Positions 1-9,860 are shown, counted from the first letter of the stretch. The stretch: 31,259 bases of DNA from Opitutaceae bacterium (GCA_016711225.1 JADJTK010000043.1:1-31259); one strand, 5' to 3'. Notes: generated from the letters alone by a model not told the origin. Numbers and translations are program-made.

Positions 1-242
1 AACTCTTGGCTGTGTTCACCCCACATCTTCGGGTCGTTGTAGGAGTTCTCGGTCACCACGCCGGTTGCCTCCGCCGGCATCAGGGTAAACATCGAGGTCC
101 CTCCCGAGCCCGAACGAGGAGCGAGCGGCTTATCGACCAGATTCATCGGGCCGGCCCTCAAGCTGGACACCACCACCACGGCACAGACACCGACTGCACC
201 TGTCAGCTGCCGGCAGTTACGGAGGGAGAAACAGGAGAACAT
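1..242 (-). CDS. CRTAC1/ASPIC-UnbV-like exported protein, N-terminal part only
   Basis: This minus-strand frame is open from an ATG at 240-242 to the left edge, so about 80 residues are visible. It opens with a basic then hydrophobic stretch (MFSCFSLRNCRQL, then AVGVCAVVVVSSLRAG) that reads as a signal peptide. The segment from about residue 50 (SMFTLMPAEATGVVTENSY, then NDPKMWGEHSQE) resembles the start of the CRTAC1/UnbV-type FG-GAP beta-propeller proteins common in Verrucomicrobia, where 'FT.L....TG....N.Y.DP.MW' precedes the first calcium-binding repeat. An internal ATG at 144-146 is an alternative start but would drop the signal peptide. The gene is divergent from the helicase. Family assignment rests on a short segment, and the rest of the protein lies outside the window. 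Confidence 0.5.
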   Translation of the reverse strand, partial: MFSCFSLRNCRQLTGAVGVCAVVVVSSLRAGPMNLVDKPLAPRSGSGGTSMFTLMPAEATGVVTENSYNDPKMWGEHSQE

Positions 243-615
243 GTGGAGAATTGAGAGTTCGCTGACCCAGCAAAAAGCTCGAGTGTTGAAGCGGAGGTAT
301 CGAGGTGTGCTCGGGCTGGGCCTCCCGGGCGTCGGGACGCTGCAAAGCGCCCACTCCACAGGCAAGGCAGAAGCGGGTTGCGCCCCACGCGCCGTTCGCC
401 CTCGGCGCCCCGCCAATTCCGCTTGCCTCCAAATTCCCTCACACGGCCTACTGCTGGGCCATGGCGCACGATTTGGCATCTCGGCTCACGAACGGTCCGG
501 ACACAAGGTCCGACCCTACCCGCGGGCGACCTGCATTCGGATTGGTGCCCATTGGCATGCATCAGTGGTTCAAGCCGCTTTCCGCTTTCCGCTCTCCGGT
601 TTCCGGTCATCGCCC
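243..615. promoter_or_regulatory. Divergent intergenic region between the CRTAC1-like gene and the helicase
   Basis: These 373 bases separate two divergently oriented starts, so promoters for both genes should lie here. I cannot point to a convincing -35/-10 pair. A pyrimidine-rich run with repeated TTTCCGC/TTTCCGG words lies at about 577-609, just before the helicase ATG. Open frames crossing this stretch show no recognisable protein. Confidence 0.35.
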
Positions 616-2689
616 ATGATCGGACTGCACGAGAACCACGGTGGCCCGCCCGCCCGCCCCACCGAGTGGCTGGACCTGGTTGCCAAGACCTTCGCCGAAG
701 GCGGCTGGCTGCAGGACGCCCTCGATCTCGAGCACCGGCCCCAGCAGGAGCGCATGGCCCGCGAGGTCGCGCGTTCGTTCTCCGATGACAGCGTCCTGCT
801 CGCCGAGGCCGGCACCGGCGTAGGCAAGAGTCTCGCGTATCTCGTGCCCGGGCTCATCCACGCCCAGACGGCCCGCCGGCCGATGCTCGTCTCCACCCAC
901 ACGATCTCGCTGCAGGAGCAGATCCATCAAAAGGATCTCGTGCTGGTGCGCCGCCTCTTCTCCGCCGTGCCGGAGCTGGAGAAATTCGCCGCCTTCCGCT
1001 CCCGCGATCCTGGTGGGCAAGGGCAACTACCTCTGCTCCACCCGCCTCGCGCAGGCCCTCGCCGCCAAGACCGAGCTCTTCCCCTCCCACGAGCAACAGG
1101 AACTCCAACGCATCGCCGCCTGGGCCGCCGAGTCCAAGGACGGTCTGCGCCAGGAGCTCAACCCCTCACCCGACCCCGACGTCTGGGAATGGGTCCACGC
1201 CGACTCCTCCGTCTGCAGCCGCAAGCACTGCGACCCCGAGCACTGCCCCTACCAGCGCGCCCGTGCCCGTATCCGCCAAGCGCACCTGATCATCGTCAAC
1301 CACAGTCTGCTCTTCTCGCACATCCAGGCTGGCCTCGCCGGCGAGCGCGGCGCCAAGCGCGGCATCCTCTATCCCGACGACTTCCTCGTGCTCGACGAGG
1401 CGCACACCGTGCCCGAGGTGGCAACCGAACACTTCGGCCTGCGCGTCACCTCCTACGGCGTCGACCGTTTCCTCAAGTCGCTCTACCACCCGCAGCGCAA
1501 ACGCGGCCTGCTCCAGAAACTCGGCAGCGCCCGCGAGCGCCAGCTGGTCGAAGACTGCCTCGACGCTTCGTCGCTGTTCTTCGGGCACATCCGCGACCGC
1601 GTGCTCACCAAGCAGCCGATCGTGCGCATCCAAAACGAGGAGCTCTGCGAGCCGCTCCCGCCCGAGCCGTTCAAGATCCTCGGCCAGCTCCTCAACGACC
1701 TCGGCAACCGCCTCGAGGACGGCCCCGCCCGCGACGAGATCACCGAGCAACGCGGCAAGCTCGGCACCTACTTCACCAACATCCGCCAGTTCCTGAAGCT
1801 CGCCGACGAGGAGCACGTCCACTGGGTCGAACGCTCGGGCAAAGCCGGCCAGATCATCGCCCTGCGCAGCGCCCCCATCGACGTGGCCCCGCACATCCGC
1901 GAGGCGCTCTTCCAGAAAGAGACCTCTGTCGTTCTCACCAGCGCCACCCTCGCGATGGGCGGCCAGATCGAGCCCTTCCAGCAGCGCATCGGCGCCGAGA
2001 ACGAGCGCGTGTCGATCGAGGATTCGCCCTTCGACTACGAACGGCACGTACGCGTCTACGTCGCCGCCGACATTCCCCAGCCCACCGCCGAGAATCCACG
2101 CCTCGCTCTAGAGGAGCTCGTCGACTACCTGCGCTGGTGCACCCTGCGCGTGACCGGAGGCAGCCTGGTGCTCTTCACCAGCTACACCGACCTCAATCGC
2201 TGTGCGGAAATGCTGGAACCCGACCTGCTCGCCGCCGGCCGCCCGCTCTTTGTGCAGGGCAAGCTCCTCTCTCGCACCGAGCTCACCAAACGTTTCAAGC
2301 ACGCCAAGAACGCCGTACTCTTCGGTACCGACAGCTTCTGGACCGGCGTCGACGTCCCCGGCACCGCGCTCTCCCAGGTGATCATCACCCGCCTGCCCTT
2401 CGACGTCCCCTCGCACCCCATCGCCGAGGCCCGCGCCGAATGGGTACGCGAGCGCGGCGGCAATCCCTTCGTCGAGCTCACCCTGCCCGATGCGCTCGTG
2501 AAGTTCCGCCAGGGCGCCGGCCGGCTCATCCGCACCAAGACCGACCGCGGCCTGATCACAATTCTCGACGCCCGCGTCCTCACCAAGACTTACGGCCGGC
2601 TCTTCATCGACTGCCTGCCCAAGCGCGACTTCGAGCGCCTCACCAAGGATACCCGCGAGCAGGTCTTCCGACCGTTCATCGACAAGTAG
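616..2689 (+). CDS. dinG: DinG/XPD-type ATP-dependent DNA helicase, interrupted by one frameshift
   Basis: This is a superfamily 2 iron-sulfur helicase that unwinds DNA 5'-3' in repair and R-loop removal. Reading from ATG 616, the first 129 residues carry the Q-type motif (RPQQERMA, about 42-49) and Walker A (AEAGTGVGKS, 63-72). Homology then moves to the next frame at about 1003, where one extra C in CCC (1001-1003) breaks the frame. With it removed, the protein reads FRSAILVGKGNYLC and runs to 2689, about 690 residues. Four cysteines at about 140, 200, 205 and 210 (YLC, then VCSRKHCDPEHC) match the Fe-S ligands. DEAH is at about 260, and the motif VI-like GAGRLIRTKTDRG lies near the C-terminus. 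Length and motif order fit bacterial DinG-like proteins. The lone indel in an otherwise conserved gene suggests a sequencing error or a very recent mutation. Confidence 0.88.
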
Positions 2690-2819
2690 GTCCGGGCTCC
2701 GACCGGACAAATCCGCGCTCCGCACTCGCCCCCGAGCGGGCTAGTCCAAGACTGGCCCTACTCGCGCCCCGTCTTGCTCTCCTTGCGACGTCCCCTCATT
2801 GCTTAGGCTCGCGCCCCGC

Positions 2820-4634
2820 ATGCCTCCCCTTCTCGCCCGCCTTCGTCCCGTCCTCGCCAGCACCCTGGCGCTGCTCCTGATCGCGCCCACCGCCCACGCC
2901 GCCGACTCGCTCGACACCGCCCTGAATAACGCCGCCCCCGGCGACGTGATCCTCGTCTCCGGAATCCACACCGGCCGGTTCAAGACCTGGGTCGCCGGCA
3001 CCCAATCGGCCCCGATCACCGTACGCGGCGACGGCACCGCCGTTCTTCAGGGCGACACCACCGGCTACGGCGTCACCGTGCGCCACGACTACTACCGCTT
3101 CGAGAACCTCACGCTACGCGACTACAAGAAGGGCTTCATGGTGGCCGGCGCCAGCCACGGCATCGCGCGGCGCATCCATGTCGACGGCACCCAGGAGGAG
3201 GCCTTCAAGATCCACCACCCCACCTCCGACACCGTCTCCAATACTCCCAGCCAGTACTGGCTCTTCATCGACTGCTCGGCCCGCAACACCGGCCAGGGCG
3301 CCAAAGGTCCGGGAACCGCCTACGGCGAGGGTTTCTATACTGGCGACGCCGACAACAACTGGTACCAAAAACAGCCCGACACCTCCGGCTACGTCACCTT
3401 CTACAACTGCTACGTCACCAACACCCGCAACGACGGCTGGGACGCCAAGGAGGGCTCCCACCACATCAAGGTGGTCAACTGCACCCAGGACTACTCCGGC
3501 CCGATCGAACCCGCGGCCAACGACGCGCTCGGCTTCTCCGGCTGCTACTGCCGCGGCGACCACGTGCAGTTCGCCAACGTCCGTTGCTTGGCCCTCGGCA
3601 ACGACGGGCCCGCCTTCAAGCTCTACCAGCAGACCGCCAGCGATGGCGTCACCTACGGACATGACATGGCGCTCAAGAATGTCGCCGCCGAGGACCTCAC
3701 TGGCGCGCTCGTCCATATTCAGAGAAGCGCAATCGGCGTCACGCTCTACGACGACTATGCCATCTCGCCTGCCGGCGCCGCACTCTACACGACCAACGTC
3801 CACGCCACGACCGCCGCCGCGGCGACCTTCTCCGAAATGACCTGGACCGGCGAAGGCGGCGGACGCTACGCCGACCTCACTCCAACCCGCGGCGCCTTCG
3901 GCCCCGGCTCCAACGGCGACCCTCTCGCCCTGCTGCCGCCCTCCGTCGCCGCACCAACCTTCAGCCTCGCCCCCGGCGCCCACTTCGGCGCGCAGGCACT
4001 CGCGCTCAGCGCCACCACCGCCGGCGCCGTCATCCGCTTCACCACCGATGGCTCCGCTCCCTCGCCCAACCACGGCGCGATCTATTCCGCTCCGATCCGC
4101 GTGGAGGCCGCCGCGACGATCCAGGCCGTCGCCTGCTTCACCGAGCCGCTGCCCGACGACACCACGGTCGTGCGCGCGCCCTACGTCAGCCCGATCGCCA
4201 CCCTCAAGCTCAGCATCGTTCCGCCCACCTACGCCGGTTGGTGCTCGACCCGTTTCACCCCGGATGAACTCGCCACCGGCATTCTCGCCGCGCCCACCGC
4301 CGATCCCGATGCCGACGGCCTAACCAATGTCCTCGAATACGCCTTCGGCCGCGAGCCCCGCCAGGCCGATGCCGACGGCCTGCCCATCGTGACCGCGATC
4401 GCCAACGACGGTGCGAACGTCCTCAGCGTCACGTCCACTCAGCGACAACCTGTCGGCGATCTGGCCTACGAGGTGCAGACCTCAACCGATCTCGTCCACT
4501 GGGCCACTACTGCCGCGGAGGGAACCTTCCGCATCGACCACGGCGCGACGGCCACCGTCACCGTCCGCGTCTCTGCGCCCCCAGGGCCCCGGTGTTTCCT
4601 GCGCATCGCCGTCAGCCTTCCCGGTAGCGGCTAG
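2820..4634 (+). CDS. Secreted right-handed beta-helix protein with chitobiase-type and LEYAFG C-terminal domains
   Basis: The product has 604 residues from ATG 2820; a TTG 21 bases upstream is in frame, but the ATG gives a cleaner signal peptide (residues 1-28, ending APTAHAA). Residues about 30-350 read like a pectate-lyase-type parallel beta-helix, for example APITVRGDGTAVLQG, YYRFENLTLRDYKKGF and NDGWDAKEGSHHIKVVN, the last resembling the 'DG.D.K' turns of polysaccharide lyases. Residues about 375-440 match the chitobiase/hexosaminidase C-terminal fold (IRFTTDGSAPSPN, then IYSAPI). The tail holds the W..F...ADPDADGLTNVLEYAFG module followed by a beta-rich domain (STDLVHW, ending FLRIAVSLP). 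It is probably an exported polysaccharide-acting or adhesive protein. No catalytic residues can be assigned with confidence. It converges on the ATP-grasp gene 131 bases downstream. Confidence 0.75.
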   Translation: MPPLLARLRPVLASTLALLLIAPTAHAADSLDTALNNAAPGDVILVSGIHTGRFKTWVAGTQSAPITVRGDGTAVLQGDTTGYGVTVRHDYYRFENLTLRDYKKGFMVAGASHGIARRIHVDGTQEEAFKIHHPTSDTVSNTPSQYWLFIDCSARNTGQGAKGPGTAYGEGFYTGDADNNWYQKQPDTSGYVTFYNCYVTNTRNDGWDAKEGSHHIKVVNCTQDYSGPIEPAANDALGFSGCYCRGDHVQFANVRCLALGNDGPAFKLYQQTASDGVTYGHDMALKNVAAEDLTGALVHIQRSAIGVTLYDDYAISPAGAALYTTNVHATTAAAATFSEMTWTGEGGGRYADLTPTRGAFGPGSNGDPLALLPPSVAAPTFSLAPGAHFGAQALALSATTAGAVIRFTTDGSAPSPNHGAIYSAPIRVEAAATIQAVACFTEPLPDDTTVVRAPYVSPIATLKLSIVPPTYAGWCSTRFTPDELATGILAAPTADPDADGLTNVLEYAFGREPRQADADGLPIVTAIANDGANVLSVTSTQRQPVGDLAYEVQTSTDLVHWATTAAEGTFRIDHGATATVTVRVSAPPGPRCFLRIAVSLPGSG

Positions 4635-4765
4635 CAGGAAAGGTGAAGGGCGCATCCGTTCCCTATCGACACGTTGGCGCACAAGATCTCGCACCACCCG
4701 CCGGCCCCGGGAATCGGGCGGGCTGGGTGAGCCACTGCCCTTCCGTAACCGATCGCGCATGCCCG

Positions 4766-6016
4766 CTAGACCATGACCGGAGCATCCAAGTGCGCCAGCA
4801 TGAGCGCGGGCCAAGCCGTCTCGCCCAACGGCGCCCGCCCCCAGTGCTGGGCCAAGTTGCCATTCCAGACGGCATTGGCCTCGAGGATGAAGACTCCCCG
4901 GTCGGTCGCGATCAGATCCCAACCGACCGTCGTCAGCGAAGGAAGATGGCCATGCGCCGCAATCGCACGGGCCCTCATTTCGGGCCACTGCGCGATGGCC
5001 CGACCCTCAATTGTCGCCCCGGATACGGGATGCCGCTCCCGGGCGCCGAGCACCAACTCGGCGCTCTCGGCGCAGCCGAGTCGGCCGGTCTCCGTATCCA
5101 CCGGCACGCAGAGGGTGCTACCCACCACATCGGAGGTGGGCTGGTCTCCCGGCGGCAGTCGCAATGCGGCCATCAGCACCGAAATCGTCCCATCGGGCAT
5201 GCGCAGCGTCACAATCCGGAAGTTGATCAAGGCCCGGCTCGTCAGGTCGGCCAAGTCGGGGGCGTTGCGCAGACGCTCCTGCACCACGAGGGCACCCGTA
5301 CGCGAGTGGGCGCGCAGAAACTCCACCAGACCATCACGGGAGACAAAGGCCGTGATGGCTCCATGGGCCTGCCAACCTGCGCGCACCGCCTGCCACTCCA
5401 GCATAATTCCGCCCCGACCGGAGTAATCGCGGTCGGGTTTGACGAAATAGTCCGCGCCGGCCGGCAAGCCGTCCGACTCGATCATGGTCACCGTGCCATC
5501 GATCGCCCGCGCACACAGCGGTGGCGTATCAATGCCATACGCCGCACAAAACGCGGCCCAGCCCGACTTGCTCCAGAGATCAAGATGCATGGTGGCACGC
5601 TCGAATTGGCCGAGGACAAAGGTCGTCTCCTCGTGGCTGAAGATCGCGTTCCATCGTTCTCGCGCCAAGCGGAACAGGCAGGAGCGGTAATAGACCTTGG
5701 GCGGGATGTTGTAGCGAAACAGTGCGATGAATAGCTGCGCCAACTGCCTCGTTCGCGGCACCCCATAGCCCTGCGTCGCCGCGCCTCCAAGCCGGCGCCA
5801 GGTCCGCACCACTTCTCGACTACCACGGGCCATGAACAGGCCGGCGGCGAGCACCGTGCGCGCGGCGCCCACTGCAGCGCCGGGGCCGACCGGATCGAGC
5901 GCGAGAATGCGCCGGTGCAGAAGCGAAGCCGCATCCCGGCGACGAGCCCAGACGAACCACGGCAGCGACACCCGGCAGTGGTCGTAGGCGCAGAGGCGTT
6001 CAAGGGCGGGATGCAT
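4766..6016 (-). CDS. Sugar-transfer-associated ATP-grasp family protein
   Basis: This intact 416-residue protein matches the sugar-transfer-associated ATP-grasp family (PF14397), often found in polysaccharide or cell-surface biosynthesis loci. ATP-grasp signatures are visible: a lysine and glycine-rich loop (DYFVKPDRDYSGRGGI) near the middle, NFRIVTLRM in the ATP-binding half, and the metal/ATP-binding segment VGWDLIATDRG then VFILEANAVWN near the C-terminus, supplying the Asp, Glu and Asn ligands. The substrate is unknown; ATP-grasp enzymes usually join a carboxylate to an amine or thiol through an acyl phosphate. The gene has convergent neighbours on its left, and the hydrolase gene upstream is on the same strand about 245 bases away, so an operon is not obvious. 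Confidence 0.82.
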   Translation of the reverse strand: MHPALERLCAYDHCRVSLPWFVWARRRDAASLLHRRILALDPVGPGAAVGAARTVLAAGLFMARGSREVVRTWRRLGGAATQGYGVPRTRQLAQLFIALFRYNIPPKVYYRSCLFRLARERWNAIFSHEETTFVLGQFERATMHLDLWSKSGWAAFCAAYGIDTPPLCARAIDGTVTMIESDGLPAGADYFVKPDRDYSGRGGIMLEWQAVRAGWQAHGAITAFVSRDGLVEFLRAHSRTGALVVQERLRNAPDLADLTSRALINFRIVTLRMPDGTISVLMAALRLPPGDQPTSDVVGSTLCVPVDTETGRLGCAESAELVLGARERHPVSGATIEGRAIAQWPEMRARAIAAHGHLPSLTTVGWDLIATDRGVFILEANAVWNGNLAQHWGRAPLGETAWPALMLAHLDAPVMV

Positions 6017-6261
6017 TCAGGGTATACGCGGGACCGCCGCGTCGGGTGTCAACCAACCAGCAAAGGACCGTCAAGAAGCAGAGCCTGTGCCCGCTCAGAA
6101 GCGGTCACTTCCGCCGTGAAATCGCTGAAACTGTTCCACTTCGCGCAGCACCGATGCGGCATCGGCTCCATCGGACTCACCACCTCGTGGGCAAGCCTCG
6201 GATGGAGGACCTAAGCCGGATGCCTTCCCCCCGAGAAGTCTCCGTTCCAAACGGCGACGCC
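6017..6261. other. Intergenic region without a recognised gene
   Basis: These 245 bases lie between the stop of the secreted hydrolase and the start of the ATP-grasp gene, both on the minus strand. Minus-strand frames passing through show no recognisable family and no clear terminator hairpin. The ATP-grasp promoter probably lies in the left half. Confidence 0.3.
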
Positions 6262-8085
6262 TCACGGCAGGCTCACCCGCAGGCGCAGGAAACGACGAGT
6301 GTCTCCAGGGTCCACCGCCAGCGAGGCGCGCACCAGCGCCGTCCGACCGTCGCCGTCGACATCCGGATTCTCCACCACCCGTGTGACCACCACCTCGCTC
6401 CAATTGACCAGATCCGCCGAGGTCTCGTAGGCGACAACCACCGCGGCCCCGAGACGGTTCCGATGGACCAACGTTAGTACAACCGCCCCCGCCTCGCCCG
6501 CTTCCAGCGCCCCCAGCGGCGCCGCACCGGACTGAGCCTGCGACGGTGAAGTCCCGAAGGCGTACTCGAGGAGATTGGGGAGACCATCGACATCGGGATC
6601 GGCCAGCGGGCCGGAGACCGCCTCGTCGGTCTGGTCGGCACCGGTGAACTCGGTCAGGCGCCAGCCCGCGAAGCCGCCGAACTGCGCATGAACCAGCAGG
6701 GTGGTGGTCGCGGTGATGCTGCTCGAGTCGCGCACCGTCACCGTGAGCAGGTTGTCGCCGGGTTGCAGATCGACATCGACGATGCTCCACGCCGTGGTCC
6801 CGACGCCGAAGCCTTCACCGCCCCGGTCGTTCCGCCAGGAGATCGCTTTCACCGCCTTGCCTCCGGTGGCCCCCGCCGTTCCCGCCATGGTCAGGAGGGA
6901 CGACGTCGTTTCCAGAACTCCGGTACCAACGGGCGCCGTGATCGCGACGCTGGGCGCGGAAAGGTCGGCGCCGGTGGGCACATTCCAGAAGAAGTCGTTG
7001 AGCGTGGTGACTCCGCCACCTGTGTTGCCACCCGTGCCGGTGGCCCAACTCGGACCGGTCGCAATCGCGAGAAACAATGTGGAATTCCCGGCCACCGGGG
7101 CGTCCGTCACCGTCCAGCTGTCAGTGCCGGTGGCCAGGGCATAGGTGCTGGTGTCGACACCCGCTCCGCCCACCCACGGGGTGAAGGTCCAGTTGACCTG
7201 CGTGACTCCGCCGGGAATGAACGCGGTCCCGTTGACGCTGCGGGCCGGCACGATCGGCGGCGGTATGATCGGCGGAAGAGGCGACGCGATTGAGACGATC
7301 GGGGCGCCGGCCATCGGCTGGTTGCGACGCTGGGCCAGCAGCCAGGGGCGGAGATAGGGGTTGGAGTAGGCCGTCGGCCAGATGAAATGGCCACCGGTCG
7401 CATAGCGCGTGTAGATCGCACGCCCGCCGGCCTGCCGCAGGGCACTGATCGCGTTGTCACTGCCGGCGACTCCGACCGAGCCGTCGTCGACCGCATGGAA
7501 ACTCCAGACAGGGACACCCACGATCTTCGCGTAGGAGCCGGCGCCCCATCCGTTCATCGGCACGGCCGCCGCAAAGAGAAACGGATACCGGGTGAGGATC
7601 TCCCACGTGCCGGCGCCGCCCATCGAGAGGCCGGTGACGTAGACCCGGTTGGGATCAATCGAATAGTCCGCCTCCATGCGGGTGATGGCGCGAACGACCT
7701 GGTTGAGCGTGTTGGCGTTCCAGCCCTCGACCACGCTGGCCTGCGGCGCGAGCATGAAGCACGGGATGATCGCTTGGTTCGCGGTTGAGACGAGCTGCAA
7801 CGCCCCATTGGCGTTGTTGTTGAGCTGGGCGGTGTTGTTGCTTCCCCGTTCCCCGGAGCCGTGTAGAAACACAATCAGTGGATAGTGCTGCGCCGCGTCG
7901 TAGCCGGCCGGCACCAGATAGCGGTACGGCAGATCATTCGGTTCCGCGCCGGTCTTGGGGAGCGTGGCATACAGAAAATCAGTCGCGGTGGCCGCGCGCA
8001 ACAAGGGGGCCGCGCCGACCAGCGCGACGGCGAAAACCGCCACCACAACAGACCAAGACAAGGAATAAGGGGCTCGGGGAGACAT
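6262..8085 (-). CDS. Secreted alpha/beta-hydrolase (predicted peptidase/esterase type) with Ig-like and LEYAFG domains
   Basis: I chose ATG 8085 because it begins a clear signal peptide (residues 1-31); the frame is open further upstream. The 607-residue protein has an alpha/beta-hydrolase domain at about 50-255: oxyanion segment FLHGSGERG (73-81), nucleophile elbow GLSMGG with Ser154, acidic residue in HAVDDG (Asp200 or 201), and His233 in TGGHFIW. The layout resembles the 'predicted peptidase' group (COG4099) and dienelactone-hydrolase-like esterases. A proline-rich linker and an Ig-like region (about 385-480) follow, then W..F...ADPDVDGLPNLLEYAFG and a final beta-rich segment ending FLRLRVSLP, closely parallel to the beta-helix protein at 2820-4634. 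The likely role is hydrolysis of an ester-linked polymer outside the cytoplasm. The exact substrate is not readable. Confidence 0.8.
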   Translation of the reverse strand: MSPRAPYSLSWSVVVAVFAVALVGAAPLLRAATATDFLYATLPKTGAEPNDLPYRYLVPAGYDAAQHYPLIVFLHGSGERGSNNTAQLNNNANGALQLVSTANQAIIPCFMLAPQASVVEGWNANTLNQVVRAITRMEADYSIDPNRVYVTGLSMGGAGTWEILTRYPFLFAAAVPMNGWGAGSYAKIVGVPVWSFHAVDDGSVGVAGSDNAISALRQAGGRAIYTRYATGGHFIWPTAYSNPYLRPWLLAQRRNQPMAGAPIVSIASPLPPIIPPPIVPARSVNGTAFIPGGVTQVNWTFTPWVGGAGVDTSTYALATGTDSWTVTDAPVAGNSTLFLAIATGPSWATGTGGNTGGGVTTLNDFFWNVPTGADLSAPSVAITAPVGTGVLETTSSLLTMAGTAGATGGKAVKAISWRNDRGGEGFGVGTTAWSIVDVDLQPGDNLLTVTVRDSSSITATTTLLVHAQFGGFAGWRLTEFTGADQTDEAVSGPLADPDVDGLPNLLEYAFGTSPSQAQSGAAPLGALEAGEAGAVVLTLVHRNRLGAAVVVAYETSADLVNWSEVVVTRVVENPDVDGDGRTALVRASLAVDPGDTRRFLRLRVSLP

Positions 8086-8435
8086 CGTGGGTTTGGCCAC
8101 GTCCGTGGCGAAAGACCACGCGTGGCACCTGCTACCTTTGCCCGTTTTGCGGCGACGCAACTCTCATCAGCGCGGACGGTGACAATTGATAGGCTCGTTA
8201 CCGAGCTCGACCGAGCACTCCGAGCTCGGGAGCGTGGCAGACCCTGTTCCGGCCCCGGCCCCTTGCCCGAGAGAAGCCAACCCGTGGACGTTCTGCCGTG
8301 CGGCAAGAAGCCTACTGGCGTCGAAGTCAACGCGGAGCACCTCTGGCGACCGATCGCGCGAACCTCGATAGACTCCAGGATCGGCCTCGGCGTCATCGTT
8401 CGACATTTCATCACCGGTGTAGTAACCCTGCGGCG
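8086..8435. promoter_or_regulatory. Divergent intergenic region between hydrolase and phosphatase genes
   Basis: These 350 bases separate two divergent starts and should contain both promoters. The phosphatase frame is open upstream to 8298, but the added residues show no similarity to the family. I see no clear RNA gene or operator; a repeated CGAGCTCG-type word occurs near 8200-8235. Confidence 0.3.
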
Positions 8436-9191
8436 ATGGCTCTGCGCTCCACTTTCGCAGGATGTTCCGACATCGGGCACCACCGCCGCAGCAACCAGGA
8501 CCGATGGTACGTGCACTCGGACCTCGGCCTCGCCGCCGTGGCCGACGGCATGGGCGGCCTGCCCCATGGCGACGAAGCCGCGCAAACCGCCATCACGGCT
8601 CTCGCCGCTCGACTGCTCGATGGCGTGCCGGCCACGCCCACAGGGTGGCGGGCACTGCTCGACACGATCAACCTTGAGGTGCTGGGCCTGGGCCGCCTGC
8701 TAAGCCCCAAATCCGGCATCGGCTCCACCCTCACCATCGCCCGGGTGCACGACCACCGGCTGCAATTCGCCCACGTGGGCGACTCGGCTCTGTTCCGTCT
8801 GCGCGCCGGTCGGTTGGAGCAACTCACCTGCGAGCACACGGTCGCCAGCGAGATTCTCGCCCGACGCGCCACCGGTCTTTGGGAACCGATGCCGCCCGAC
8901 GCCGCCCATGTGCTCACCTCCTGTATCGGGCTGCCGAATCTGCCCTTGGCCGATGTCGGGGAGACCGATCTGCAAGCCGGTGACTGCCTGTTGCTGTGCA
9001 CCGATGGGCTCACCAAACCGGTGCAGGCGCGCGCCATCCGCGAGATCTTGGCGCTCGCCGACTCCCCGGACGCCGCCGCGCAATCCTTGGTGGATCTGGC
9101 CAACGCCGAGGGCGGCCCGGACAACATCACCGCAGTGGTGGCCTTCGTGGCGGAAAGTGGGGCGGAGGTTTTGGCGTCGAGCGTTTCGTGA
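8436..9191 (+). CDS. PP2C/Stp1-type serine/threonine protein phosphatase
   Basis: This metal-dependent PPM-family phosphatase has 251 residues from ATG 8436, the usual length for compact bacterial PrpC/Stp enzymes. The standard motifs appear in order: SDIGHHRRSNQDRW (11-24), VADGMGG with the metal Asp (35-41), GSTLT, HVGDSALFRLR, LLLCTDGLT and GGPDNITAVV at the C-terminus. It should remove phosphate from Ser/Thr in the cytoplasm and counteract Hanks-type kinases; no such kinase lies in the window. The frame is open back to 8298, but similarity starts right after this ATG (residue 8 on). It stands alone, divergent from the hydrolase gene, with non-coding and mobile DNA downstream. Confidence 0.9.
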   Translation: MALRSTFAGCSDIGHHRRSNQDRWYVHSDLGLAAVADGMGGLPHGDEAAQTAITALAARLLDGVPATPTGWRALLDTINLEVLGLGRLLSPKSGIGSTLTIARVHDHRLQFAHVGDSALFRLRAGRLEQLTCEHTVASEILARRATGLWEPMPPDAAHVLTSCIGLPNLPLADVGETDLQAGDCLLLCTDGLTKPVQARAIREILALADSPDAAAQSLVDLANAEGGPDNITAVVAFVAESGAEVLASSVS

Positions 9192-9803
9192 GTCCCTCAG
9201 TAGGTTCGGGGGCGATGCGAAGAAGGCGGAGGAAAGCACAGGGGATCGGAAACGCCGTCGCAGAGAACACGGAAGGGGAGTAGAACACAGAGAGAGCCGT
9301 GAGTGGCGCAGGCGGCCCTGCCTGCGTTCCGGCCGTAGCGACGTTCGCTGGTACGTCGGCCGTGTAGGCCACCGCGGTGAGGTGGCCCATTCCGCTACCC
9401 CGTAGCGAAGCCCGTAAGAACTTCGTCCGCCCTCCTCCTCCGTCGTAGCTGGACGCCGAAGACGTACAGCATCCGCTCCGTTCATGTCACGTTGTCACTT
9501 GCCACTTGGACCTTCGCCCATTGTCACGGATCTTCGTCCGCCCACCGTGTCCTCTGTGGTGAAACCCGCCTTCGCTGCGGATTGGCTTCAATCCTACCGG
9601 CACGCCGGCCCGTTCTTTGACAGCGCCATAACTGCGCGTCCGCTGCCGCAATGATCGCAGCGCACACAAAAGCTACGATGATAGCGGCAACCTTTTCGGA
9701 CGACAGCGTGGACGGAGCGCGAATGCGCGGAGATGGCGTAGCCCCCGAAGGGGGTGAGCCGATCCGGGTACCCTCCAGGGTGGATTGGCGAACAAAACAG
9801 CCC
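9192..9803. other. Non-coding stretch of dispersed-repeat-like sequence
   Basis: I find no supported gene here. The left half contains CACAG/ACACGG-rich wording (about 9236-9300) of the kind scattered between genes in many Verrucomicrobia and Planctomycetes genomes. A short GC hairpin (CCCCCGAAGGGGG) lies near 9742-9754. Short open frames on both strands lack family signatures. Confidence 0.4.
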
Positions 9804-9860
9804 GAAAAACCTACGACGTCAGATCGGCCAAAACGCCGACGTCAATTGGGCCCGGCACAG
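9804..9860 (+). repeat. 57-bp direct repeat, copy 1 (intact)
   Basis: This unit begins GAAAAACCTACGACGTC and ends GGGCCCGGCACAG. A second copy begins at 9921 and is split by the IS630 element, resuming at 11035. The two differ at two positions. Two GACGTC palindromes lie within the unit. About 25 bases further on is a second dispersed motif, TGTCAAGAGTC...GACCTGTCCC (9886-9907). Confidence 0.85.

Noticed and set aside
995..1020. Programmed frameshift in the helicase
   Set aside because: There is no slippery heptamer, stem or overlapping stop arrangement, and DinG-like helicases are not known to need one; an indel is simpler.
1166..2047. Long minus-strand open frame opposite the helicase
   Set aside because: The helicase strand carries the DEAH box and Fe-S cysteines; the opposite reading is an Ala/Val/Leu/Glu-rich shadow.
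4643..5734. Long plus-strand open frame opposite the ATP-grasp gene
   Set aside because: It is a high-GC shadow; the minus strand has clear ATP-grasp motifs, and this frame has no family signature or plausible start.
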